Origin: Chloroflexi bacterium HGW-Chloroflexi-6
Lineage (GTDB): Bacteria; Chloroflexota; Anaerolineae; Anaerolineales; Villigracilaceae
DNA length: 64,000 bases
Direction of reading: 5' to 3'
NCBI GenBank assembly: GCA_002840685.1
Contig: PHBU01000004.1
Coordinates: forward strand, 186,001 to 250,000
Of the stretch, positions 46,053-53,712 are shown in pieces. The notes under the pieces are model-generated. The model made no database searches. It was not told where the DNA came from and saw nothing but the letters and a program-made list of their open reading frames with translations. Each line of letters begins with the position of its first letter. Within the stretch, counting starts at the first letter, position 1. The position numbers and the translations under genes were made by a program.

Positions 46053-46259
46053 ATGAAACTCGAAACCAATTTAGGGCAAACTGACCGAATCATTCGCGTT
46101 GCTGTGGCGGTTGTCTTTGCCGCACTTAACCTTTTGGGCGTGGTTGGCGGCACTCTCGGTATCGTTCTGTGGGTTTTGGCGGTAGTTTTTGCCGTGACCA
46201 GTGTCGTCAGTTTTTGTCCGCTTTACTTCCCGTTTAAGTTTTCAACCAAGGGTAAATAG
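46053..46259 (+). CDS. DUF2892-type small membrane protein
   Basis: A 68-residue protein with two hydrophobic segments (VAVAVVFAALNLLGVVG and LGIVLWVLAVVFAVTSV) ending in CPLYFPF, as in DUF2892/YgaP-like membrane domains. The N-terminal TDRIIRV is typical of the family. ATG 46053 lies eight bases after AGGAG; an ATG two codons earlier is too close to it. The function is unknown; relatives are linked to rhodanese and thiol metabolism. Confidence 0.8.
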   Translation: MKLETNLGQTDRIIRVAVAVVFAALNLLGVVGGTLGIVLWVLAVVFAVTSVVSFCPLYFPFKFSTKGK

Positions 46260-46274
46260 CTTCGGCTTAATCCA

Positions 46275-46305
46275 AAAGGCGCGCCACTTGGCGCGCCTTT
46301 GTTTT
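46275..46305. terminator. Bidirectional terminator
   Basis: A perfect 11-bp stem AAAGGCGCGCC/GGCGCGCCTTT with a four-base loop. It can end the DUF2892 transcript (GTTTT follows) and, on the other strand, the putative 6S RNA (TTTTGG follows). Confidence 0.85.
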
Positions 46306-46317
46306 AGATTAAGAAGA

Positions 46318-46490
46318 CCCCGCTCATGCCGTGTGGTGCGAAGTTCTGAACCTGCAAAAGCAGGTCGAGGTCCTACCGGGGAACTCAGCCTTGGCTCAAG
46401 CCTATCGCATCGTCACCCAGAGATTGAACCCCAGTTGGTAAGTGTTGGCCCAGAACCATTAGTACACCATCACGAACACAGCAGGGTATG
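46318..46490 (-). ncRNA. ssrS: Probable 6S RNA
   Basis: A roughly 173-nt structured minus-strand element. Its 5' end CCCTGCTGTGTTCGTGATGG resembles the 6S start (CTGAGATGTTCG in E. coli), and its 3' end GGCATGAGCGGGG resembles the 6S 3' arm. The ends pair (CGTG-A-TGGTG with CACCACACG; CCCTGC with GCGGGG). GTTCTG/CAGAAC and ACC-AACT-GGGG/CCCC-GGT extend the rod, and a small hairpin CCTGC-TTTT-GCAGG sits on the 3' side of the central bubble, as known in 6S RNAs. A TATAAAAT lies upstream and a terminator downstream. 6S RNA binds RNA polymerase as a promoter mimic. Confidence 0.6.
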
Positions 46491-46493
46491 CCT

Positions 46494-46501
46494 ATTTTAT
46501 A
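46494..46501 (-). promoter_or_regulatory. -10 element of the 6S-like RNA
   Basis: TATAAAAT on the minus strand ends about five bases before the inferred RNA start. The -35 is weak. The region is divergent with the methyltransferase gene. Confidence 0.4.
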
Positions 46502-46563
46502 CCACAAAAACACATCGGATGGGAAGAGGCTTTGCCGCGCCTGAAAACTGATAAAATCAACCC

Positions 46564-47394
46564 ATGTCTGAAATACTCACAAGTCTTTCCAATCCGCTTG
46601 TCAAGCAGGCCCGCAGTCTGCGTCAGAAGAAATTCCGTGATGAGAGCGGTTTGTTTTTGGTAGAGGGCTTGGCGCACGTTGGCAGCGCGGTTGAAGCCGG
46701 CTGGCAAATGGATGCAGTTCTATATGCGCCTGAGCGCCTGCGCAGCGATTTTGGTCTGGGTCTGCTGCAAAAACTCGAGCGGGCGCGTGTGCGCTGCCAA
46801 CCGGTTTCGGCGGCGGTTTTTGAATCCTTTGCCGAAAAAGAAAACCCGCAGGGGATCGCGGCGTTGGTGCGCCAGCGCCAGTTGGGTTTGGCGGAGTTGC
46901 TGCCCGCAATGCAGCGCTCGCCGCAACCGCTTTTTGCCGCGCTGGTGACCCCTCAGGACCCCGGTAATGTCGGTGCCATCCTGCGCACGCTGGATGCCGT
47001 TGATGGGGCGGGACTGTTCCTGCTGGACGGCGGCGTGGATCCCTTTCATCCGTCCTGTGTGCGTGCCAGTATGGGGGCTTTGTTCAATGTCCCATTTGTG
47101 CAGGCCGACTTCTCAGATTTTGCGGCATGGGCGGCGGCAAACGGCTTGCGCCTGGTCGCGACCTCGGCCCGTGCCGAGTTGGATTACCGTCAGTGCAAGC
47201 TGGATGAACGTCCGACGGTGGTTGTGCTTGGTTCTGAGCAAAAAGGCCTGACTGCTGAGCACCTGGCGTTTTGCGCCGAACGGGTTTCCCTGCCGATGCG
47301 CGGGCAGGTCAGCTCGCTTAATCTGGCGGTGGCCGCGGGAGTTTTGCTGTATGCACTGGCTGACCCTCCAGCCGTAAGTGGCGCCCTGAAGTAG
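46564..47394 (+). CDS. TrmH/SpoU-family RNA methyltransferase
   Basis: A 276-residue SPOUT methyltransferase. An N-terminal substrate-binding domain (LTSLSNPLVKQARSLRQKKF, LFLVEG) precedes the knotted catalytic domain with PQDPGNVGAILRT (motif 1), VVLGSEQKGL (motif 2) and LPMRGQVSSLNLAVAAGVLLY (motif 3; key residues SLNLAVA). It 2'-O-methylates rRNA or tRNA; the N-terminal domain favours an rRNA role. TAAAAT ends six bases before the ATG, suggesting a leaderless mRNA. Confidence 0.9.
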   Translation: MSEILTSLSNPLVKQARSLRQKKFRDESGLFLVEGLAHVGSAVEAGWQMDAVLYAPERLRSDFGLGLLQKLERARVRCQPVSAAVFESFAEKENPQGIAALVRQRQLGLAELLPAMQRSPQPLFAALVTPQDPGNVGAILRTLDAVDGAGLFLLDGGVDPFHPSCVRASMGALFNVPFVQADFSDFAAWAAANGLRLVATSARAELDYRQCKLDERPTVVVLGSEQKGLTAEHLAFCAERVSLPMRGQVSSLNLAVAAGVLLYALADPPAVSGALK

Positions 47395-47397
47395 CAA

Positions 47398-47423
47398 AAT
47401 CCCCGCGGGTGCGGGGATTTTTA
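47398..47423 (+). terminator. Rho-independent terminator after the methyltransferase gene
   Basis: Perfect nine-base stem AATCCCCGC/GCGGGGATT with a GGGT loop followed by TTTAT, starting three bases after the stop codon. Confidence 0.88.
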
Positions 47424-47472
47424 TCAGTTTGGATCAATTTTTCGTAACGAAAGCCAGGCTGAGGGGAGCAGG

Positions 47473-47703
47473 TTAGAACTCGTCTTCTTCGTCATCAGCC
47501 CAAAGATCTTCTTCGTCGGTTTCTTCCTCTTCCCACTCTTCCAGTTCTTCTTCTTCCTCTTCCCATTCTGCTTCAGCCGCGGGGCCGTCTACAGGAGAAT
47601 AGGTTGCGCAGCCGGTATCGGGGTCAATTTCGACCGCTGCAGCAGAGCAGTAACCTTCGTCCAGGAAAATACAATCAGTGTAATGACAGCGAATACGGGG
47701 CAT
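47473..47703 (-). CDS. Small Cys-rich protein with acidic tail
   Basis: A 76-residue protein. The first 35 residues have Cys at 6, 11, 19 and 32 (CHYTDC, GYC, TGC), a DUF1540-like spacing that may bind a metal. Residues about 45-76 are almost entirely Glu and Asp with three Trp. It lies eight bases after the VKOR gene, so the two are probably co-transcribed. A redox- or metal-related role is a guess from the neighbour. GAGG precedes the ATG. Confidence 0.7.
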   Translation of the reverse strand: MPRIRCHYTDCIFLDEGYCSAAAVEIDPDTGCATYSPVDGPAAEAEWEEEEEELEEWEEEETDEEDLWADDEEDEF

Positions 47704-47711
47704 CTTTCCTC

Positions 47712-48137
47712 CTAGTTTTCACCGCGCACAAAACGGATGAATGTGAATACAAAACAGAGTGTAATTGCTACGGCTGAAGCCACGCAGAAGGGGCAAATGG
47801 CTTTAATGACGTAAATTTCAAGGTAGGTCAGGTAGATGCTGTAGACAAACCCTGAGAATGACATACCCATGGCGATCATGTTGCCATATTCGAGAAAGAT
47901 TTTGATCCGTTTTTCGAGAACCAGCATGAGCAGGATGCCCAGATAGCCAAGCAAGCCAATGACCCCGAGCGGAATGCCGTATATTTCTGAATACTGGCTG
48001 GCGTTGACCGTGGCGCAGTCACCGCTGCCCATGCACATGGCGTTATTGTCGGTCAATTTATAAATGGTCATGTAGATCGAAATTGCTATGCCCGCGATGG
48101 AAGCAATCATCGCGCCCCAGTAAAGTTTTTTGTCCAT
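47712..48137 (-). CDS. Vitamin K epoxide reductase family protein (VKOR)
   Basis: A 141-residue protein with four TM helices. The loop Cys pair is in CMGSGDCATVNAS, the conserved Ser/Tyr follows in SQYSEIYGIPLG, and the active-site CxxC is ICPFC near the C-terminus. Bacterial VKORs reoxidise the thiol oxidase that forms disulfides outside the membrane, passing electrons to quinone. No fused thioredoxin domain is present. This fits the Cys pairs in the SLH protein. A GGAG lies nine bases before the ATG. Confidence 0.92.
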   Translation of the reverse strand: MDKKLYWGAMIASIAGIAISIYMTIYKLTDNNAMCMGSGDCATVNASQYSEIYGIPLGVIGLLGYLGILLMLVLEKRIKIFLEYGNMIAMGMSFSGFVYSIYLTYLEIYVIKAICPFCVASAVAITLCFVFTFIRFVRGEN

Positions 48138-48243
48138 GATCTTCTCCGTTGCGCCGGGCTAGTGCCAGGCGCGTGACATTTTACCCTATTGGGTCTATTC
48201 AGTAAAGCGTTTTTGTGTGCAGTTTGGCGGGAATGTCGGATTT

Positions 48244-50487
48244 TTACCCAGCCCTGGAGCGTTGGGCTTCAAGAACGTTGCTGAGATTTTCGATGCGGTT
48301 GAGCACTCGCGAAAGCTGCGAGATATCTCGCACTTCCACGATCAGGCGGATGTTGGCAATATCGGCTTTGAGTGAGTCGTGGTTGACGCGCACGTTGACG
48401 TCGGTGATGTTGACGCCCTCGTTGTTGAGCAGGTTTGAGATGTCGCCCATCAGTCCCTGGCGATCAAAAGCAGTGATGCGGATCGGTACCGGGTAGGTTT
48501 TGCTGGCATCGCCCCAGGAAACCCTCACCAGACGCTCTTTTTCGTTGGTCGATGCGCGCAGAATGTTGGGGCAGTCCTCGCGGTGGATGGTTGCGCCACG
48601 TCCGCGGGTGATGTAGCCCACGATCGGGTCGCCCGCGGTGGGGTTGCAGCACTTTGCCATTTGGGTCAGCAGCCCGCGCAGGCCGCGCACGGCGACCGCA
48701 TCGCTCGAACTGGTCTCGCTTTTGGGCGCGGAGGTTTCGATGACGTCATCGGGCGTTTTTTGATCTGAGATCAGGGTCACGATTCGGCTGAGAGACAGGT
48801 CTCCGCAGCCGAGGGCCACGAACATATCATCGGGGTTGCGATATTCCAGTTGATGCGACAGGTTTTCGAGGTTGACCTCATCAAGACCCAGGCGGTGAAA
48901 TTCGCGTTCGAGCATCTGGCGGCCCTGGGTCAGGTTATGGTCGCGGGCCTGTTTCTTGAGCCAGACGCGGATTTTCGCCCTGGCGCGCTGGGTTTTTACC
49001 AGGCCGATGCTCGGGTTGAGCCAGTCGCGGCTGGGGCCGCCCTGTTTGGTGGTCAGGATCACCACCCGGTCACCGGTTTTTAGCACATAGTTGAGCGGTT
49101 CCAGCTTGCCGTTAATTTTTGCACCCCGGCAGCGATGACCGACATCCGTGTGGACATGGTAGGCAAAATCGATTGGGGTCGAACCCTTGGGTAGATCTAT
49201 AATGTCGCCCTTGGGGGTGAAAACATAAACATGCTCGTCGAAAACATCGTTCTTCATCGTTTCAACGAATTCGTCGGCGTTCATGTCTTCGTTTTTGATA
49301 TCAAGCTGGTTGCGCAGGGCTGACAGGAATTCTTCATACTGCTGGTCGCGCTGCCTTGTGCCTTCTTTGTAGCGCCAGTGGGCAGCGATACCGCGCTCGG
49401 CATGCTGGTGCATTTCATGCGTGCGGATTTGGACTTCGAGAGGTTTGTTGTCTTCATACATGACCGCTGTATGAAGCGATTGGTACATATTTTCTTTGGG
49501 CGCGGCGATGTAATCATCAAATTCGTTGGGAATCGGCCGCCACTGGCTGTGAATGATGCCCAGGGTGGCATAACAGGCAGCTTTGTCCTCAACCAACAGG
49601 CGCACCCCGCGCACGTCCATGATCTGGTCGAAACTTCTTTCCTTGCTCTTCATCTTCTTGTAGATGGAGTAGATGTGTTTCGGCCTGCCGCTCACATCGG
49701 CCTTGATGCCCGAATCGAGCAGGGTTTCTTCGAGCCGCTTTTTGATTTTCTCCATTTGCTGGGTGCGGACGGCGCGGCGTTCGTTCAGCCCGGCCGCGAT
49801 TTCTTTGTATTTCTCAGGTTCAAGATAATATAGCGAAAGATCTTCCAACTCCCATTTCATTTCGCCGATACCGATGCGATTGGCGATCGGGGCATAGATC
49901 TCGATGGTTTCGCGGGCGATCCGGCGCTGTTTCTCGGGTCTGGTGTAAGAAAGGGTGCGCATGTTGTGCAGGCGGTCGGCCAGCTTGATGATGATGACGC
50001 GCACATCCTTGTTCATGGCAACCATGGTCTTGCGCAGGGTCTCGTGGGATAACATTTTTTTGCGTTTCGAGAGTTGCTCCATGGTCAGGTTGGTTTCATC
50101 GTCGCTGTCATCTTCTTCGAAGAAATCGTCATCCTGATCGTTGCGCGAGACACGCGGCAGAGCTTTCAGCTTGGTAACACCATCCACCAAGCTGGCAGTG
50201 CTGCTGCCGAATTTTTCGCGGATCTCTTGCAGAGAGATGTGGCTGTCTTCGACAACATCGTGCAGCAACCCGGCGGAAACCGCATCGGCCGACATGAACA
50301 GGTCAGAGAGAATCCCGGCAACCGCCACACAATGGTTGATGTAAGGCTCGCCCGAAGCGCGTTTCTGGTTGGCGTGGGCGAGAGCGGCCAGTTCGTAGGC
50401 GCGTTTGACCGTTTCACGGTCTTCGTCCGTGTAATATTTTGGCAGGGAGGCCAAAAGTTGTTCGATGCCGATCGCTTCCTGTTTCAT
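48244..50487 (-). CDS. rel: RelA/SpoT (p)ppGpp synthetase/hydrolase
   Basis: A 747-residue long RSH protein: HD hydrolase domain (LLHDVVED, ADRLHNMRTL), synthetase domain (DVRGVRLLV, YIAAPKENMYQSLHT), TGS (VFTPKGDIIDLPKGSTPIDFAY), zinc-finger-like region (KCCNPTAGDPIVGYITRGRG), and C-terminal ACT. The HD catalytic residues are intact, so hydrolysis is expected. The synthetase loop reads EFDD, the acidic form typical of monofunctional RelA rather than RxKD of bifunctional enzymes. A very acidic insert (DDDFFEEDDSDDE) interrupts the HD domain. Promoter at 50497-50524. Confidence 0.95.
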   Translation of the reverse strand: MKQEAIGIEQLLASLPKYYTDEDRETVKRAYELAALAHANQKRASGEPYINHCVAVAGILSDLFMSADAVSAGLLHDVVEDSHISLQEIREKFGSSTASLVDGVTKLKALPRVSRNDQDDDFFEEDDSDDETNLTMEQLSKRKKMLSHETLRKTMVAMNKDVRVIIIKLADRLHNMRTLSYTRPEKQRRIARETIEIYAPIANRIGIGEMKWELEDLSLYYLEPEKYKEIAAGLNERRAVRTQQMEKIKKRLEETLLDSGIKADVSGRPKHIYSIYKKMKSKERSFDQIMDVRGVRLLVEDKAACYATLGIIHSQWRPIPNEFDDYIAAPKENMYQSLHTAVMYEDNKPLEVQIRTHEMHQHAERGIAAHWRYKEGTRQRDQQYEEFLSALRNQLDIKNEDMNADEFVETMKNDVFDEHVYVFTPKGDIIDLPKGSTPIDFAYHVHTDVGHRCRGAKINGKLEPLNYVLKTGDRVVILTTKQGGPSRDWLNPSIGLVKTQRARAKIRVWLKKQARDHNLTQGRQMLEREFHRLGLDEVNLENLSHQLEYRNPDDMFVALGCGDLSLSRIVTLISDQKTPDDVIETSAPKSETSSSDAVAVRGLRGLLTQMAKCCNPTAGDPIVGYITRGRGATIHREDCPNILRASTNEKERLVRVSWGDASKTYPVPIRITAFDRQGLMGDISNLLNNEGVNITDVNVRVNHDSLKADIANIRLIVEVRDISQLSRVLNRIENLSNVLEAQRSRAG

Positions 50488-50496
50488 AGTCTTCCT

Positions 50497-50524
50497 ATTG
50501 TAGTCATTTGCCTTGAAAAGTCAA
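50497..50524 (-). promoter_or_regulatory. Sigma-70 promoter of rel
   Basis: TTGACT, a 16-base spacer and TACAAT on the minus strand. The -10 ends nine bases before the ATG, so the leader is at most a few bases, although AGGA lies inside that gap. Confidence 0.65.
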
Positions 50525-50526
50525 AG

Positions 50527-50556
50527 CAGCCAACGGATTTGTAATGTCGTTGGCTG
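50527..50556 (-). terminator. Hairpin after the response regulator gene
   Basis: Nine-base perfect stem CAGCCAACG/CGTTGGCTG with a 12-base loop, beyond the end of the sigma-54 activator gene only in sequence position (upstream of it on the minus strand and just before the rel promoter). It has only a weak T run. It may instead be an element near the start of the rel promoter region. Confidence 0.25.
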
Positions 50557-50577
50557 TTCGTGGTTGGAGAAGCTATT

Positions 50578-51744
50578 TTACTTGACTACATCTGAAGGCA
50601 GGTGCATCAGATCGATGGCCGGATCATCGCAAAAGAGCATGGCGCGCTCGATGGCGTTGCGCAGTTCGCGCACGTTCCCCGGCCAGTCGTAGGCTCGCAG
50701 CGCCTCAACGGCGCGTGGCGTGATATCGCTGATGTTTAGCCCCATGCGGGCGTTGTTCTGGCGCACAAATAACCCGGCCAGTTCGAGAATATCCCCTTTG
50801 CGCTCGCGCAAGGGCGGGATGTGCAGATCAACCACTTTGAGCCGGTAATACAGATCCTCGCGGAAGAGTCCCTCACTCAGCATGCGCGCCAGCGGACGAT
50901 TGGAGGCTGCCAGCACCTGCACATCCACTTTGATCATGGTGGTACCGCCGACCCGTCGGAAGGCGCGTTCTTCCAGTACCCGCAGCAGCTTGGCCTGGAT
51001 ATCGAGCGGCATCGAAGCGATTTCATCCAGGAATAGGATGCCGCCATCGGCTACTTCCAGTAAACCGGGTTTGCGTTTTTCCGCCCCAGTGAAGGCGCCG
51101 GCCTCGTATCCGAACAATTCCGATTCGAGCATGGTCGGCTGGATGGCGGCGCAGTTGATCGCGATGAACGGTTTGTCGGCGCGCGGCCCGTTGTCTTGGA
51201 TGAAGTGCGCCAGCACCTCCTTGCCGCTGCCTGTTTCGCCGGTGATCAAAACCGATACGGTTGCCCCGGCGGCCCTGCGAGCCTGCTCGAGCAGTGATTT
51301 TATCTCCGGGCTGGATCCGACCACAAAATCTTGCCCGCGCCGTTGGGCTTTGCGCAGGTGAACAAGTTCGCGCCGCATGGCGACGATCTCTACCGCGCGT
51401 TTGATCGATTCTTCGAGCCGTGCCAGTTGGATGGGCTTCTGTAGAAAATCGTGCGCGCCATTTTTCATCGCCTCAACTGCCATATCAATATCGCCGTAAG
51501 CGGTGATCAGCACGATCGGCGGGCGCACAGCCAGGCGGGCGGTTTCCTCGAGCAGGCTGGGGCCATAGCCATCAGGCAATTGCACATCCAGCAGGATGAC
51601 ATCTGCAACCCCGCGCGCGATCTGCTCGCGGGCCTCGGCCAGGCTGGCAGCGCCGATCACCTCGTAGCCTTTCGGTCCAAGAAATTGGGTAATGATCATG
51701 CGGGCGTTTTCTTCATCATCGACAACCAAAATTGTTGCACTCAT
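50578..51744 (-). CDS. Sigma-54 activator response regulator lacking the HTH domain
   Basis: A 388-residue NtrC-type protein. The receiver has phospho-acceptor Asp in ILLDVQLPDG. The AAA+ domain has Walker A GETGSGKE, the sigma-54-contact loop GAFTGA, Walker B GGILFLDEI and the R-finger region FREDLYYRL, then PGNVRELRNAIERA. The protein ends at PSDVVK, where the Fis-type DNA-binding helix-turn-helix should begin, so that domain is missing. It may activate from solution, like FlgR of Helicobacter. It is the third gene of the rpoN operon, three bases after the kinase. Confidence 0.93.
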   Translation of the reverse strand: MSATILVVDDEENARMIITQFLGPKGYEVIGAASLAEAREQIARGVADVILLDVQLPDGYGPSLLEETARLAVRPPIVLITAYGDIDMAVEAMKNGAHDFLQKPIQLARLEESIKRAVEIVAMRRELVHLRKAQRRGQDFVVGSSPEIKSLLEQARRAAGATVSVLITGETGSGKEVLAHFIQDNGPRADKPFIAINCAAIQPTMLESELFGYEAGAFTGAEKRKPGLLEVADGGILFLDEIASMPLDIQAKLLRVLEERAFRRVGGTTMIKVDVQVLAASNRPLARMLSEGLFREDLYYRLKVVDLHIPPLRERKGDILELAGLFVRQNNARMGLNISDITPRAVEALRAYDWPGNVRELRNAIERAMLFCDDPAIDLMHLPSDVVK

Positions 51745-51747
51745 GTT

Positions 51748-53712
51748 TTACTCCTCGTTTGCAACACCCGGAATTAGCACGGTGAAGATTGTGCCGCCAG
51801 GGAAACTGTTAACTTCGATCTTGCCTTTGTGGGCCAGCACGATGCGCTGGCTGATGGCCAGCCCCAGGCCTGTTCCCTGCGGGCTGGTGGTGTAGAACGG
51901 CTCAAAAATTTTATCGCGGACATCCGGCGGAATACCCGGCCCGTTGTCAGAAACCGAGACGCTGACCCACGGATGGCCGCCTGTTCCTGCGACTCGCTCG
52001 ACCCGGACGGCCAGCACGCCGCCTTGCTGGTCTTTCATGGCGTTGATCGCATTGCTCAACAGGTTGGTAAAAACCTGATCCAGCCCGCGGCCATCTGCCA
52101 GGGCCCGGATGGCGGGCTCTTCGCGCTTAAAGATCAGCTCGATGTTCAGTCTGGCCATGCGCGGACGCCATCTTTCTAGCAGTTGTCCGAGTAACCGCAC
52201 CAGATCGGTGGGCACCATTTTGTATTCCATTGGCTTGGCGAAGGAGAGTACTGATTCCATCAGGTTGGCCAGGCGATTGCAGTCGCCTTGCAAACGTGAA
52301 ACCAACTCGCGATTTGTGTCGTTTTCGGGCAGATTCATTTCCATGAGTTGCAGGCCGGTCGAAATGTTGTTGACCGGATTGCGCACCTCGTGGGCGAAAA
52401 TGGCGGTGATCTCTCCGAGCAGGGCGCGCTGTTCCAATTGCTGGGTGCGAGCGCGGATTTGTTCGCTCTCGCTCATGTCGCGCACCAGCAAGACGATATT
52501 GGTCAGTTCGCTGTTTGTCCGCACCGGAAAAACCTGCAAATGTGCTGGGAAAACCTGCCCCGAGCGCCGGTGCAGTTTGCCGTTGCCCAGGTTTGGCGAT
52601 GTCATCCCATTCAAGGCCATGCGCAGGGCGGCCGGCAGGGTTTCCATCCCGATCAGGATGTTCTCAATGCGTGTGCCGTGAACTTCCTGGGTGGCGTACC
52701 CGAGCATCATTTCTGCCGCCGGGTTCATATCCAGCACTCGCATGGCCGGGTTGAGCAGTATGATCCCATCCAAAATGTTTTCTGAGATCGCATCGCGGAT
52801 CGAGAGCGCCCTGACCGCCTCGAAAGAGGCCCGGCGCTGATTGTTGCGCGTGGCATAATAATTCAGAGCAACAGCGATATGCGCGGCCAGTGTTTCGAGC
52901 ATATCCACCAGCAGGCGGCTTTCCATGATTGGCAAGTTAATAGCGACCAGCAGACCTTGTCGCGCGCCTTCCAACTGGATCGGGGCAGAGACCAGCGACT
53001 CCAGGGCAAGGTTGCGCGCCGCCTGTTGGATCTGGGTTACGGCCCGCTGGCCGTTTATCCAGATCGAGGGGGTATAGATCAGGTTGGGCTCGTTAATTTC
53101 CAGGCTTTCAGGCAACTCACTGACAATCTGTCCGCGGTAAACCACTTTGGTTAGTTGCCGACTCTTTGATTCTGCGCGATAAAGGCAGATACCCTGTGTC
53201 TCAAGCAAATCCTGTCCAATTTCGAGCGCCAGATGCAGCGCATCGTCCAGGTCGGGTTGTTGGGTCAGTTCAGTCAGCCGCTCACTGATTTTGACCAGTT
53301 CATTGGCGCGTTGGGTTTGTTTTTCGCGCCAGCGTTTGACATCCAGCGGGATCAGGCGAATTACAATCCAGCGGCCGGGTTTGTCGAGCCAGGTGGCACT
53401 GGCCCACATCCGCATTTTTCGCTTGTTGGGCAGCACCACCAGCGTTTCTTGCCCTTCGCCGGAAGACCAGCCTGCGCCAAAATCGGGCAAAATTTCTGCG
53501 ATCAGCAAAGGGGCAGGGTCAAGCGGGAAAAGACCTGTCAATTGAAAAAAGCCTTTGTTGGCAAAAGCGATCTGTCCGCCGAGACGATCGAGTACGATGG
53601 TCGCATCGTTGATATCGTTTAGCAGGGTCGCCAGTTCACTTGTGCCGGGCAAAACCCCTCGCCAGACGGGCTGGGCGCTCAGTGGGTGGGTGGAGAGCGG
53701 ACCGGTACTCAT
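51748..53712 (-). CDS. Soluble PAS/GAF histidine kinase of the sigma-54 module
   Basis: A 654-residue kinase without TM segments. An N-terminal PAS-like domain (about 25-130), a GAF domain (about 145-290), and a second PAS (about 300-410) precede HisKA, with phospho-His in AHEVRNPVNN, and HATPase_c with N, G1 and G2 boxes (DQVFTNLLSNAINA, VSDNGPGIP, GTGLGLA). The input should be a cytoplasmic ligand or redox signal. Its ATG overlaps the rpoN stop codon as ATGA, and it precedes its cognate regulator. Confidence 0.92.
   Translation of the reverse strand: MSTGPLSTHPLSAQPVWRGVLPGTSELATLLNDINDATIVLDRLGGQIAFANKGFFQLTGLFPLDPAPLLIAEILPDFGAGWSSGEGQETLVVLPNKRKMRMWASATWLDKPGRWIVIRLIPLDVKRWREKQTQRANELVKISERLTELTQQPDLDDALHLALEIGQDLLETQGICLYRAESKSRQLTKVVYRGQIVSELPESLEINEPNLIYTPSIWINGQRAVTQIQQAARNLALESLVSAPIQLEGARQGLLVAINLPIMESRLLVDMLETLAAHIAVALNYYATRNNQRRASFEAVRALSIRDAISENILDGIILLNPAMRVLDMNPAAEMMLGYATQEVHGTRIENILIGMETLPAALRMALNGMTSPNLGNGKLHRRSGQVFPAHLQVFPVRTNSELTNIVLLVRDMSESEQIRARTQQLEQRALLGEITAIFAHEVRNPVNNISTGLQLMEMNLPENDTNRELVSRLQGDCNRLANLMESVLSFAKPMEYKMVPTDLVRLLGQLLERWRPRMARLNIELIFKREEPAIRALADGRGLDQVFTNLLSNAINAMKDQQGGVLAVRVERVAGTGGHPWVSVSVSDNGPGIPPDVRDKIFEPFYTTSPQGTGLGLAISQRIVLAHKGKIEVNSFPGGTIFTVLIPGVANEE

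Noticed and set aside
46318-46490. Lysine riboswitch or 5S rRNA on the plus strand
   Set aside because: GGTGCGAAGTTC on the plus strand recalls the start of a lysine riboswitch, but its later conserved parts are absent and the downstream gene is an RNA methyltransferase. 5S core motifs are also missing. The minus-strand 6S reading fits better.
48140-48175. Sigma-54 promoter upstream of the VKOR gene
   Set aside because: Minus-strand CTGGCAC has the right -24 look and GG-N10-GC spacing, but the -12 part reads CGGC instead of TTGC.
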